This document shows positions 7,346 to 15,076 of a DNA stretch of 31,098 nt, one piece after another. Within the stretch, counting starts at the first letter, position 1. Each line of letters begins with the position of its first letter. Origin of the DNA: an uncultured Collinsella sp. (lineage in GTDB: Bacteria > Actinomycetota > Coriobacteriia > Coriobacteriales > Coriobacteriaceae); contig UQZI01000019.1 in assembly GCA_900545555.1 (NCBI GenBank), forward strand, positions 1 through 31,098, given 5' to 3'. The notes beneath the pieces are model-generated. The model ran no database searches, was not told the origin of the DNA, and saw only the letters and a program-made list of their open reading frames with translations. The translations under genes and the position numbers were made by a program.

Positions 7346-8680
7346 CTACTCAGCAGCCTCCTCGAGCTCAGAGACATCAAACTCAAAGTCGTTACCCGGC
7401 AGAATGGCGTTGAGCACGATGCCCACCAGCGAACCCACAGCAAGACCGGAAAGCGAAATCGTCACGCCGCCCAGCTCCAGCACGATGGCACCGGCAGTGC
7501 TATAGGCAATGCCGAGCGAAAGCACGAGTACCAGAGCGGCCACCAGCACATTGCGGTTGTTCTGGAAATCGACTTGGTTTTCGATAAGGTTGCGAACGCC
7601 CACGGCACTGATCATGCCATAGAGCACGAGCGACACGCCGCCGATTACACACGCCGGCATGGCCGCAATGACAGCCGCAAACTTGGGGCAGAACGAAAGC
7701 ACGATGGCGCAGCACGCGGCAATGCGAATCACACGCGGGTCGAACACGCGCGTCAGGGCGAGCACGCCGGTGTTCTCGCCATACGTGGTGTTGGCCGGAG
7801 CGCCAAAGAGCGAAGCCAGAATCGTGGCAAGACCATCACCGAGCAGCGTGCGGTGCAGGCCGGGGTCGGCGATGTAGTTACGCTCGCAAGTGGAGCCGAT
7901 GGCGGAGATATCGCCGATATGCTCGATCATAGTCGCAAAGGCCAGCGGCATAATGGTGATGATGGCCGTCGTGGCAAGACCGCTATCGAACTGCGGGCCA
8001 AAGAGCGCAAACACGGTGTTGTCCCACACGATGGGAAGACCGACCCACGGCGCGGCGGCAACGCTCGAGAAATCAACTTCGCCGAGCGCGGCAGCAACGG
8101 CATAGCTCACCACAACGCCCAGCAAAATCGGCACGATCTTAACCATGCCACGGCCCCAGATATTGCAGATGACGATCACTGCCACAGCGACAACGGCAAC
8201 AAGCCAATTGGTCTGGCAGTTGGCAATAGCGGAGCTTGCCAGGATCAGACCGATGGAAATGACGATGGGGCCAGTCACCACCGGCGGGAAGAAGCGCATG
8301 ACGCGCTTGGCACCAAACGCGCGGAAGAGCGCCGCCAGCACCGGATAGAGCAGACCGGCGCAGGCTACGCCCAGGCAGGCGTAGGGCAAAAGCTCCGTCT
8401 CGCCATTGGGCGCAATCGCGGCATAGCCAGCGATAAAGGCAAACGACGAGCCCAGAAAGGCCGGCACCTTACCGCGCGACAGGAAGTGGAAGAGCAGCGT
8501 GCCCAGGCCGGCAAACAACAGCGTTGCCGAAACCGAGAGACCGGTGAGCACGGGTACGAGCACCGTGGCACCGAACATCGCGAATAGATGCTGCAGACCG
8601 AGTAGAAACATGCGCGGGCGGCCGAGCGACGATGCATCGTAGATGGCATCGGTGACGGCGGGCGTCGAGGATTGGGACAT
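7346..8680 (-). CDS. Uracil/xanthine permease, NCS2 family (UraA/PyrP type)
   Basis: A 444-residue polytopic membrane protein of the nucleobase:cation symporter-2 family. It begins with the typical GLQHLFAMFGATVLVPVLTGL segment and has SSFAFI, the MIEHIGD motif that carries the first substrate-binding Glu of UraA, and GENTGVLALTRV, which carries the second. These residues favour a uracil (pyrimidine) or xanthine substrate over the AzgA type seen at 1047-2360. AAAGGA lies five bases before the ATG. It follows the MetE-like gene on the same strand by 122 bases. An inverted repeat (8707-8732) in that gap may be regulatory. Confidence 0.9.
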   Translation of the reverse strand: MSQSSTPAVTDAIYDASSLGRPRMFLLGLQHLFAMFGATVLVPVLTGLSVSATLLFAGLGTLLFHFLSRGKVPAFLGSSFAFIAGYAAIAPNGETELLPYACLGVACAGLLYPVLAALFRAFGAKRVMRFFPPVVTGPIVISIGLILASSAIANCQTNWLVAVVAVAVIVICNIWGRGMVKIVPILLGVVVSYAVAAALGEVDFSSVAAAPWVGLPIVWDNTVFALFGPQFDSGLATTAIITIMPLAFATMIEHIGDISAIGSTCERNYIADPGLHRTLLGDGLATILASLFGAPANTTYGENTGVLALTRVFDPRVIRIAACCAIVLSFCPKFAAVIAAMPACVIGGVSLVLYGMISAVGVRNLIENQVDFQNNRNVLVAALVLVLSLGIAYSTAGAIVLELGGVTISLSGLAVGSLVGIVLNAILPGNDFEFDVSELEEAAE

Positions 8681-8706
8681 GGATGTCCTTTCGAATGGAA
8701 GGGCGA

Positions 8707-8732
8707 TCGGGCATATCGGATAACATGCCCGA
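8707..8732. promoter_or_regulatory. Inverted repeat upstream of the uracil-type permease
   Basis: The arms TCGGGCAT (8707-8714) and ATGCCCGA (8725-8732) are separated by ten bases and lie 26 bases upstream of the permease start. There is no T-tract. A TAGAAT-like -10 element on the - strand (8750-8755) would place the repeat in the 5' UTR or just after the start of transcription. It could be an operator or leader hairpin. It does not resemble the PyrR-binding sequence. Confidence 0.35.
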
Positions 8733-8802
8733 ACGATACGATCCGAACCATTCTACGCGATACGCAGTGCCTCGCACGCGCCGCCACCTGCGAACAGCAT
8801 CG

Positions 8803-9936
8803 TTATTTCCAGACACGCTCTGCAATGCGCTTGACCAGAGCAACCTTGGCCCACTGCTCGTCCTCGGTCAGCTTGTTGCCAATCTCGCAGCTGGCAAAGC
8901 CACACTGCGGAGACAAATACAGGTTCTCGAGCGGAACATACTTTGCAGCCTCGTGAATACGCTCGACGATGGCATCCTCGTCCTCAAGCTCAGCGGCCTT
9001 GGTGGTCACCAGGCCCAACACGATCTTCTTGCCGGGGGCAACGTACTTGAGCGGCTCAAAGCCACCGGCACGCGGCGTATCGAACTCCAGGTAAAATGCG
9101 TCGACGTTCTCGTGTGCGAACAGGTACGGCGCGATGGGGTCATAGCCGCCCTCGAAGGCATAGGTAGAGTGGTAGTTACCACGGCACACGTGCGTGTTAA
9201 TGACCAGGTCGTCGGGCTTGCCCTCGATGGCGGCGTTGTTGAGCGCCACGCCCAGCTCGCTCACCTTTTGCAGGTCGACCGGGCTCATGCCGGTTTTGGC
9301 GACAAAGTCGGTATCGCAGTAGATACCCCAGGTGCAGTCATCAAACTGGATGTTGCGGCAGCCTGCTGCGTACAGGTCGGCGATCACCGTACGATAAGCG
9401 GCTGCAATGGCGTCGGCAAGTTCCTCATCGGTCTTATAGACAGCGCGCAGGCTCTCCTGCTGGCCGTCGCAGCGATCGAGCGTGACCTCAGAGAACGTCT
9501 GGATAGGCGCCGGGATGGTCTGGCGTGCAACGTGGCCCTCGCCCTCAAGTGCCTTGACAAACTTAAAGTGCTCGACAAACGGATGATTCTCGCCGCTGAT
9601 GGGACCGGTCACCACGGCGGTATCGGCCGTGGTCTCCTCGTCGTGGAACATATAGCCCGTACGCGAGGCACGACGCTCAATACCGTTGAGTCCCCACATA
9701 AAATCGAGATGCCAGTAGCTGCGGCGGAACTCGCCGTCGGTAATCACCTGCAGGCCGGCGGCCTTCTGCTTTGCCACCAAATCGCGAATGGCATCGTCCT
9801 CGACCGCCTTAAGGCCGGCGGCATCGAGTTTACCCACGGCATAGGCGGCACGTGCATCCTTAACAGCCTGCGGACGAAGAAAGCTGCCGACGATATCGGC
9901 GCGAAACGGCGCGTTCGGTTGAATCGAAGTGCTCAT
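8803..9936 (-). CDS. MetE-like cobalamin-independent methionine synthase C-domain protein (YxjG/YxjH type)
   Basis: A 377-residue protein corresponding to the catalytic C-terminal half of MetE. Zinc ligands are visible as His249 and Cys251 (NTHVCRGNY), Glu284 (YLEFD) and Cys345 (LSPQCGF), matching the His/Cys/Glu/Cys set of MetE. Such short homologues (YxjG/YxjH) are annotated as methyltransferases that methylate homocysteine, although the natural methyl donor is often uncertain. An ATG at 9954 is also in frame, but AAAGGGAG is correctly spaced only for the ATG at 9936. A promoter and a LysR-type operator lie upstream, and the LysR gene ends 155 bases upstream on the same strand. Confidence 0.85.
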   Translation of the reverse strand: MSTSIQPNAPFRADIVGSFLRPQAVKDARAAYAVGKLDAAGLKAVEDDAIRDLVAKQKAAGLQVITDGEFRRSYWHLDFMWGLNGIERRASRTGYMFHDEETTADTAVVTGPISGENHPFVEHFKFVKALEGEGHVARQTIPAPIQTFSEVTLDRCDGQQESLRAVYKTDEELADAIAAAYRTVIADLYAAGCRNIQFDDCTWGIYCDTDFVAKTGMSPVDLQKVSELGVALNNAAIEGKPDDLVINTHVCRGNYHSTYAFEGGYDPIAPYLFAHENVDAFYLEFDTPRAGGFEPLKYVAPGKKIVLGLVTTKAAELEDEDAIVERIHEAAKYVPLENLYLSPQCGFASCEIGNKLTEDEQWAKVALVKRIAERVWK

Positions 9937-9974
9937 AGATATCTCCCTTTGCATTGGTTGCTTTACTGGGACAG

Positions 9975-10003
9975 AGTATGAGCGTTCATATGGCCATCGT
10001 AAA
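9975..10003 (-). promoter_or_regulatory. Putative promoter of the MetE-like gene
   Basis: On the - strand, TTTACG (complement of 9998-10003) and CATACT (complement of 9975-9980) are separated by 17 bases. Each matches four of six consensus positions. It lies about 40 bases upstream of the start codon and just downstream of the LysR-type palindrome. Confidence 0.4.
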
Positions 10004-10022
10004 ATATTCGTTTATAACAGTT

Positions 10023-10045
10023 TGATATAGATATTTCCTATATCA
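10023..10045. promoter_or_regulatory. LysR-type operator (TGATATAG-N7-CTATATCA)
   Basis: Perfect 8-bp arms with a 7-base spacer contain ATAG-N7-CTAT, a classic T-N11-A LysR-family box. The site is about 20 bases upstream of the proposed -35 element of the MetE-like gene, the usual place for an activator site. The gene at 10092-10988 encodes a LysR protein, the obvious candidate binder. Confidence 0.6.
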
Positions 10046-10091
10046 GTTGGAACTGCCATAAAGAGATTTGACCCGTGCAAGACGCAGAAGT

Positions 10092-10988
10092 CTAGATATG
10101 CTGGCGGATCGCGTCGATATAGGCTTGGCCGTAGCGCGTGAGTGTCGTGTTCTTGCGCGTGATGATGCCGATCTCCATGTACTCGTCCACATCGAGCGGA
10201 ATCGAGATGATGCCGGGGCCGTTGAGCTCGTGACTGATCACGCCTGAGCATACTGTGTAGCCGTTGAGGCCCATGACCAGGTTGAACAGCGTCGCACGAT
10301 CGCGCACGCGGATGTTCTTGCGGCGCTCAAACGTCGAGGTCAGTTCCTCGGAATAGTAAAACGAGTTATAGCTGCCCTGCTCATAGGACAAGAATGGGTA
10401 GTCCTCGAGGTCTTCGAGCGTCACGCTGGAGCGGTCAGCCAACGGGTGGTCGGCACACACAAAAACGTGCGGCGTGGCGCAGAAGAGCCCTTCGAACACG
10501 AGCTCGTTGGCCGCCAGCATGCGCTCGATAACCTCGCGGTTATGCTCCGACAGATACAGGATGCCGAGCTCGCTTTTCATGTGCGCGACGTCCTCGATAA
10601 TCTCGTGAGTCTGCTCCTCGCGCAGGGTGAAGTCGTAACGCGCAGCATCGAACTCGCGGATCACGTCAACAAACGCGTTAACGGCAAAGGAATAATGCTG
10701 GCAGCTCACACTAAAGTGCGGCACCTGCTCGGACGCGCCCTTGTACTTGCCTTCGAGCAGATCCGCCTGATCGAGCACCTGGCGCGCGTAGCCCAAGAAG
10801 GTCTCACCCTCCTCGGACACAATGACACCCTTGTTGGTGCGCTCAAAGATGTGCACACCCATCTCGTTTTCGAGATCGCGGATCGATGCGGTAATCGAAG
10901 GCTGCGACACAAAGAGCCGGCGCGAGGCCTCGGTGATGCTGCCGCATTCGGCAACTTTGACGACATACCTGAGCTGCTGAAGCTTCAT
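10092..10988 (-). CDS. LysR-family transcriptional regulator
   Basis: A 298-residue regulator. The N terminus (MKLQQLRYVVKVAECGSI..., then a helix-turn-helix through about residue 60 with SQPSITASIRDLE) is typical of the LysR family. The rest is an effector-binding domain of periplasmic-binding-protein fold. The ATG at 10988 is preceded by AGGGAG six bases upstream. Longer readings upstream run into the HAD gene and are not supported. It begins 10 bases after the HAD phosphatase stop, so the two are probably co-transcribed. A LysR box lies between it and the MetE-like gene, so control of methionine synthesis is the simplest inference. The co-inducer is unknown. Confidence 0.9.
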   Translation of the reverse strand: MKLQQLRYVVKVAECGSITEASRRLFVSQPSITASIRDLENEMGVHIFERTNKGVIVSEEGETFLGYARQVLDQADLLEGKYKGASEQVPHFSVSCQHYSFAVNAFVDVIREFDAARYDFTLREEQTHEIIEDVAHMKSELGILYLSEHNREVIERMLAANELVFEGLFCATPHVFVCADHPLADRSSVTLEDLEDYPFLSYEQGSYNSFYYSEELTSTFERRKNIRVRDRATLFNLVMGLNGYTVCSGVISHELNGPGIISIPLDVDEYMEIGIITRKNTTLTRYGQAYIDAIRQHI

Positions 10989-10998
10989 AGCTTTCTCC

Positions 10999-11907
10999 CT
11001 AGACGTTCGTGACGTCGAAACCCGTCGCATCCATCTGACGCATAAACGGCGGCATCTCCCCCGTCGCGGCACAGACGGCAATCTGATGCAGAGCCCCGGC
11101 GACCGCATCGTCTGCCGCAGCGCCGATATGCCAGCGCGCGGCAGCCGTGACGGCCTCGTTGGCATTGGCGACTGCAACGGAGTTGGGAACGGCATCGATC
11201 ATGGGCAAATCGTTATCGGAATCGCCAAATACGGCCACCTCATCGGGCGTCAGACCCAAAGCGCGCGCCAGCTCCAGCGCAGCGCAGCCCTTGTCCCAAC
11301 CGGCCGGAAGGATGTCAAACAGGCGCACACGGTTGTTGGGAAACACGAGCGAGAGTTCCGGCACCTCAGCGGCAACGCGCTCGCGCAGCTCCGCGAGCTC
11401 CTCACGTGAACGGGCACTCCAGATATTCGCCTTGAACACCGGCGCATCATCGACAACAGGACGGCACGGAGCCTCTTCGCCTTTGAGCCACGCATTGCCG
11501 CCCGACTCCATAGCGCGACGCACACGCTCGGGATCGCTCGTCACGCAATAGGCATCGTTATTCCAAAAGTCATCACCCAGGCTGTAGACCTTCAAGTACG
11601 TATCGTCGGTCTCTTGCTCCAAGTAGTCAGCCAAGCGCATAAGGGCGGCGTTGTCGGTCGCATGCGAGGCTACCACCTCGCCGTCCACAAACATGACCTG
11701 GCCGTTGCAGAACGCGCCGGTCGAGAAGCACTCGGCGCGATTGCGGAACATCCAGCCCATCGCGGAGGGCTGGCGACCCGAAACCGGGCCAAAGTGCAGA
11801 CCCGCCGCCTGCATGGCATGAATGCCCTCGATGGCGTAGTCGCTGGCGCCGTCATGCCCGGCTGGAATCAGTGTATCGTCCATATCGGTCAGCACAAGTT
11901 TGATCAT
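10999..11907 (-). CDS. HAD-superfamily (Cof-type) phosphatase
   Basis: A 302-residue haloacid-dehalogenase-like hydrolase. Motif I is DMDDT (Asp8/Asp10, nucleophile and acid/base), motif II is near SGR at about residue 44, motif III is the Lys in GWDKG, and motif IV is FGDSDNDLPM. The large C2-type cap between motifs II and III places it with the Cof/YbiV sugar- or nucleotide-phosphate phosphatases. The specific substrate cannot be read. The ATG at 11907 follows a GGGGGA-like site. It heads the leftward cluster and is divergent from the TPP-riboswitch operon. The intervening 165 bases contain a large inverted repeat. Confidence 0.85.
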   Translation of the reverse strand: MIKLVLTDMDDTLIPAGHDGASDYAIEGIHAMQAAGLHFGPVSGRQPSAMGWMFRNRAECFSTGAFCNGQVMFVDGEVVASHATDNAALMRLADYLEQETDDTYLKVYSLGDDFWNNDAYCVTSDPERVRRAMESGGNAWLKGEEAPCRPVVDDAPVFKANIWSARSREELAELRERVAAEVPELSLVFPNNRVRLFDILPAGWDKGCAALELARALGLTPDEVAVFGDSDNDLPMIDAVPNSVAVANANEAVTAAARWHIGAAADDAVAGALHQIAVCAATGEMPPFMRQMDATGFDVTNV

Positions 11908-11945
11908 AGAGTCCCCCAGTCATTTTCACCGTAACCATTGTAACG

Positions 11946-12047
11946 ACCTGCCAATAAGGGACAGGTTAATTTTGGTAGGTTTTATCTGGGAAAATGCAGC
12001 GCCCCTGTTGCCACCTGCCAAAATAAACCTGTCCCTTTTTGGCAGGT
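11946..12047. repeat. Pair of inverted 35-nt REP-like units
   Basis: 11946-11980 and 12013-12047 are reverse complements at 32 of 35 positions, separated by 32 bases. Each unit is itself bounded by short inverted ends (ACCTGCCAA... / ...TTGGYAGGT) and has an AGGGACAGGTT core. The pair lies between the divergent HAD gene and the TPP riboswitch. The core resembles those of the palindromes at 22954-22994, 23610-23642, 26160-26192 and 27367-27397. This looks like a REP/BIME-type arrangement. A regulatory role is not excluded. Confidence 0.65.
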
Positions 12048-12072
12048 GCGCTAGTATAGGGAACAACAGATT

Positions 12073-12168
12073 CGATGCGGGAGTGCCGGCGGTGCAAACC
12101 ACAAGGCTGAGAGGGCATGGGGCCCAATCCTTTGAACCTGTCAGTTAATGCTGGCGTAGGGAGCATGC
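12073..12168 (+). ncRNA. TPP riboswitch (THI element)
   Basis: The conserved thi-box pieces are present in order: CTGAGAGGGCA near 12107, then CCTTTGAACCTG, then TTAATGCTGGCGTAGGGA ending near 12162. ATGC (12075-12078) and GCAT (12163-12166) can close stem P1. It lies directly upstream of a terminator hairpin and thiM, so thiamine pyrophosphate binding should promote termination. Confidence 0.92.
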
Positions 12169-12178
12169 CGCCTTTGCA

Positions 12179-12208
12179 GGGGCGCTGTCTATGCACAGCG
12201 CCCCTTTT
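12179..12208 (+). terminator. Riboswitch-associated intrinsic terminator
   Basis: A perfect 10-bp stem, GGGGCGCTGT (12179-12188) with ACAGCGCCCC (12195-12204), has loop CTATGC and a TTTT tail. It lies between the TPP aptamer and the thiM ribosome binding site, as expected for a transcriptional off-switch. Confidence 0.88.
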
Positions 12209-12230
12209 CTATGCCAAGGAGGCATGTGCA

Positions 12231-13070
12231 GTGATTGATTCGGAACAGCTTAAGCAAAATGTGGTCAAGGCCGTGGAAGAGATTCGCGCCACCAATCCGA
12301 TGGCCGGCTCCATCACCAACACGGTGACGATCGACTTTGTCGCCAACGCACAGCTCGCCGTGGGCGGTTCGGCCGCCATGGTTTATCTGCCCGACGAGGG
12401 CGAGGCACTCGTTGCCGGCGGCGGCGCCATCTATCTCAATATGGGCACGCTCTTCCCCATCTACGAGCAGACGATTCCCCGCGCGGCCAAGGCGGCACAC
12501 GACGCCGGCAAGCCCTGGGTGCTCGATCCGGTGGGTCTGGGCATCGGTAGCCTGCGCACCCAGCTGGTAAACGAGCTCAAGCAGTACAAGCCCGCCATCG
12601 TACGCGGCAACGCCTCCGAGATCATCGCGCTCGCCGGCCTGTGGGGTCTTGAGGGCGAGGCAGCCGATCTGAGCCGCGTGCGCGGTGTCGATACCACCGA
12701 CACGGTCGATGCCGCCCGCGATGCCGCCGTGGCGCTCGCCCGCTACACCGGCGGCGCCGTAGTGGTCTCGGGCGAAGTCGACCTGATTACCGACGGCACG
12801 ACCGTGGCCAAGTCCCACGGCGGCAGCCCACTCATGTCCAAGATCACCGGCTGCGGCTGCTCGCAGGGCGGCGTGCTGGCCGTGTACGCCTGCGCCACCG
12901 ACCCGTTTACGGCGGCCATCTGCGGCACCGCCGTCTACAACGTTGCCAGTACGCGTGCCGCCGCCGTTGCCGATGCCCCGGCAAGCTTTAAGGTCGCCTT
13001 TATCGACGAGCTCTACCGCGCAACCGCCCAGGACATTGTCGATAACCAACTCGAGCTCGAGGAGGCATAA
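12231..13070 (+). CDS. thiM: Hydroxyethylthiazole kinase ThiM
   Basis: Phosphorylates 4-methyl-5-(2-hydroxyethyl)thiazole to the ThiE substrate, a thiamine salvage step. The 279-residue protein has the ribokinase-like ThiM signatures NPMAGSITNTVTIDFVAN at the N terminus, ALVAGGGAIYLNMGTL near 55-75, VLDPVGLG, RGNASEI, and the active-site GCGCSQGG near 205. The GTG at 12231 is the best start: AAGGAGG (12216-12222) is eight bases upstream, and the earlier in-frame ATG lies inside the riboswitch. An out-of-frame ATG at 12224 reads only four codons. It is the first gene of a three-gene thiamine operon. Confidence 0.93.
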   Translation: MIDSEQLKQNVVKAVEEIRATNPMAGSITNTVTIDFVANAQLAVGGSAAMVYLPDEGEALVAGGGAIYLNMGTLFPIYEQTIPRAAKAAHDAGKPWVLDPVGLGIGSLRTQLVNELKQYKPAIVRGNASEIIALAGLWGLEGEAADLSRVRGVDTTDTVDAARDAAVALARYTGGAVVVSGEVDLITDGTTVAKSHGGSPLMSKITGCGCSQGGVLAVYACATDPFTAAICGTAVYNVASTRAAAVADAPASFKVAFIDELYRATAQDIVDNQLELEEA

Positions 13071-13073
13071 GCC

Positions 13074-13415
13074 ATGTCCGAGCCCGCAACCAATGCCGGC
13101 ATGAACACGCTCGTCGCCGTGGCCATCGCCCCGTGCGGCACCGGCGACGAGCTATCCGCCGAGGTCGCCGAGGTCGTGCGTGTCATTCGCGAGAGTGGCC
13201 TTCCCAACCGCACCACCTCGATGTTCACCGAAATCGAGGGCGACTGGGACGAGGTCATGCAGGTCGTGCGCGACGCAACCTTTGTGTTAGCGAGCAAGGG
13301 CATCCGCACCGAAGTCGTGCTCAAAGCCGATATTCGACCCGGATTTACCGACACCATGACCGGCAAACTCGAGCGCATGGAAGCACAGATCAAGAAACAG
13401 GAGGAAGCACGATGA
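13074..13415 (+). CDS. Thiamine-binding domain protein (MTH1187/YkoF-like, UPF0045)
   Basis: A small cytoplasmic protein of 113 residues with the MTH1187/YqgV fold signature: VAIAPCGTG near the N terminus, a central TSMFTEIEGDWDEVMQVV and IRTEVVLKADIRPG, followed by a charged C-terminal helix. Members of this family bind thiamine or its precursors and are often found with thiamine genes under TPP control, as here. It starts three bases after the thiM stop and overlaps thiE by four bases (ATGA), so it belongs to the operon. Whether it acts in transport, sequestration or delivery is unknown. Confidence 0.82.
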   Translation: MSEPATNAGMNTLVAVAIAPCGTGDELSAEVAEVVRVIRESGLPNRTTSMFTEIEGDWDEVMQVVRDATFVLASKGIRTEVVLKADIRPGFTDTMTGKLERMEAQIKKQEEAR

Positions 13416-14107
13416 GCATCCGCGACAACCTTGATATCTCGGCCTATCTGGTACTCGGTCCCGAAAACACGCTCGGGCGCCCCGTGGGCGATGTAGTGGC
13501 CCAGGCACTCGACGCCGGCTTTACCTGCATCCAGGTGCGCTCCAAGGTGGCAAGTGCCCGCGAGATCATCGCACTGACGGGCGACGCCGCGCAGGCTATC
13601 GCTCAGGCCGGCAAGACCGGTCAGGTCGCCTTGCTGATCGACGACCGCCTTGACTGCGTGCTCGCCGCGCGCGAGCAGGGCATCGCTGTCGACGGCGTGC
13701 ACGTGGGTCAGAGCGACATCCCCGTCGAGGTCTGTCGCAAGCTGCTGGGCCCCGATGCCATCGTGGGTCTTTCGGCCCGTTGCGAGGAGATGCTCGAGTA
13801 CGTCAAGACCGCCGACATGAGCCTGGTCGACTACCTGGGCATAGGCCCGCTCCACGAGACCGAGACCAAGCGCGATTGCGGACGCGCGGCCGACGGTTCC
13901 ATCATCACCAAGAGCTTTGAGGACCTGGCAGCCCTCCATGCGGCAAGCCCCGTACCCATCGTGGTGGGCGGCGGCGTCAAGACGGCCGATCTGCCGCAGC
14001 TCAAGGCCACCGGCGTCGACGGCTTCTTTGTGGTGAGCGCCGTCTGCGGTGCCGACGACCCCCACGCCGCAGCCAAGGAGCTCGTCGACACCTGGCAGCA
14101 GGCATAA
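13412..14107 (+). CDS. thiE: Thiamine-phosphate synthase ThiE
   Basis: Joins HMP pyrophosphate and thiazole phosphate to make thiamine phosphate. The 231-residue TIM-barrel protein has LIDDRLDCVLAAREQGIAVDGVHVGQ (about 68-93), IVGLSARC, DYLGIGPLHETETK (the phosphate-binding GPxxxTxTK-type motif), VVGGGV, and a C-terminal VVSAVCGADDPHAAAKEL typical of ThiE. The ATG at 13412 overlaps the preceding stop (ATGA) and has AGGAGG upstream. A longer in-frame reading from 13133 lies over the previous gene and is rejected. No thiD or thiC is in the window, so HMP-PP must come from elsewhere. The cluster looks like thiazole salvage plus coupling. Confidence 0.92.
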   Translation: MSIRDNLDISAYLVLGPENTLGRPVGDVVAQALDAGFTCIQVRSKVASAREIIALTGDAAQAIAQAGKTGQVALLIDDRLDCVLAAREQGIAVDGVHVGQSDIPVEVCRKLLGPDAIVGLSARCEEMLEYVKTADMSLVDYLGIGPLHETETKRDCGRAADGSIITKSFEDLAALHAASPVPIVVGGGVKTADLPQLKATGVDGFFVVSAVCGADDPHAAAKELVDTWQQA

Positions 14108-14149
14108 GCATAAGCCGTGCAGCCGATTCGCAGCTTCATATCTTCAGCA

Positions 14150-14199
14150 ATGGAAAGCGCATCCCAGTTTGGACCTCCATTCCGGGATGCGCTTTCCAT
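14150..14199. terminator. Long hairpin between convergent thiE and the patatin gene
   Basis: A perfect 16-bp inverted repeat (14150-14165 with 14184-14199; ATGGAAAGCGCATCCC and its complement) encloses an 18-nt spacer. It lies midway between two convergent gene ends (14107 and 14207) and probably terminates in both directions, although neither side has a real T-tract. Confidence 0.6.
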
Positions 14200-14206
14200 C
14201 GCCGCT

Positions 14207-15076
14207 CTACCCCGCCAGGTAGGTCTCCAGCGCGGACAACGTCGCCTCCGCATCGTGGCGGCCGATCTGGTAGATGCGCTCGAGCTCATCGGGCTCGCGG
14301 CACAGCGACGGCACCTTCACCGATTCGCTCGGCCGCACCACAAAGATCTCGCCGGCAGCCTCGCGACGTGCCAGGTCATCGAGCGTAGCATTGTAGACCT
14401 CATGCCGATGCTCAAGCGCTGCGACAAACTCCGGGTAGTGACGGAACACACGACGCAGCATGGGCATCACGCTGTTGGGCTGCTTTACAAAGCCCGCCGG
14501 CTGCGTCAGCACCACCACGTTGCGGTCATACCCCTGCGCAAACAGCCAAGCACTGGGAATGGAATCGGCCACGCCGCCATCCAGATATTTATGCCCGTCA
14601 ATAGCGACAGGACGCGTTGCCACGGGAATAGCAGACGACGCCCGGATCCACTCGATATCGCGCTCGTCACCATACGGCAAATCGTGATAGACCGCCTCGC
14701 CCGTCTCGATATCGGTACACACGCACGTAAACCGCATGGGGCAGGCGCGATATGTCTCCAGGTCGATGGGATCGCGCTCGACGGGCACCTCGTGATAGGC
14801 AAAATCGGCATTGAACATGTCCCCTGTTCGCAACCAGCTCGTTACACTCGCATAGCGCTTATCGGCACAATAGGCTTTGTTGTAGCGAATGGCGCGGCCG
14901 ATCTGCCGCGATTTAAAGTTGTAGCCAAACGCCGCGCCCGCCGAAACGCCCACCATATGGTCGCAGGTCAAACCGTGTTCCATCCAAACGTCGAGCACGC
15001 CCGCCGTATACATACCGCGGTAGCCGCCTCCCTCGAGCGCAAGCCCCACCGTGCGCGTCGTATCTGGCTGCGTCAT
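14207..15076 (-). CDS. Patatin-like phospholipase (RssA/YjjU type)
   Basis: A 289-residue cytoplasmic patatin-family lipid hydrolase. The oxyanion-hole loop is EGGGYRGMYTAGVLD (about 15-29), the nucleophile is Ser45 in GVSAG, and the catalytic Asp is 166 in YLDGGVADS, so the Ser-Asp dyad is complete. The closest match by pattern is the bacterial YjjU/YlbK-type group. The natural lipid substrate is unknown. The start at 15076 has a GGGGA site seven bases upstream. It is transcribed away from the c-di-GMP gene across a 324-base divergent gap. Confidence 0.88.
   Translation of the reverse strand: MTQPDTTRTVGLALEGGGYRGMYTAGVLDVWMEHGLTCDHMVGVSAGAAFGYNFKSRQIGRAIRYNKAYCADKRYASVTSWLRTGDMFNADFAYHEVPVERDPIDLETYRACPMRFTCVCTDIETGEAVYHDLPYGDERDIEWIRASSAIPVATRPVAIDGHKYLDGGVADSIPSAWLFAQGYDRNVVVLTQPAGFVKQPNSVMPMLRRVFRHYPEFVAALEHRHEVYNATLDDLARREAAGEIFVVRPSESVKVPSLCREPDELERIYQIGRHDAEATLSALETYLAG

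Noticed and set aside
7574..8587. Rightward open frame opposite the uracil-type permease
   Set aside because: Antisense shadow of a well-supported gene, with low-complexity His/Arg/Gly-rich sequence.
8683..9981. Rightward 432-codon frame opposite the MetE-like gene
   Set aside because: The opposite strand carries conserved zinc ligands and a proper ribosome site; this frame has neither recognisable domains nor a start signal.
12189..13049. Leftward 286-codon frame opposite thiM
   Set aside because: Antisense to thiM, which has a riboswitch, a ribosome site and family motifs.
13133..13411. N-terminal extension of thiE
   Set aside because: It lies entirely over the thiamine-binding gene in another frame; the ATGA overlap start has AGGAGG.
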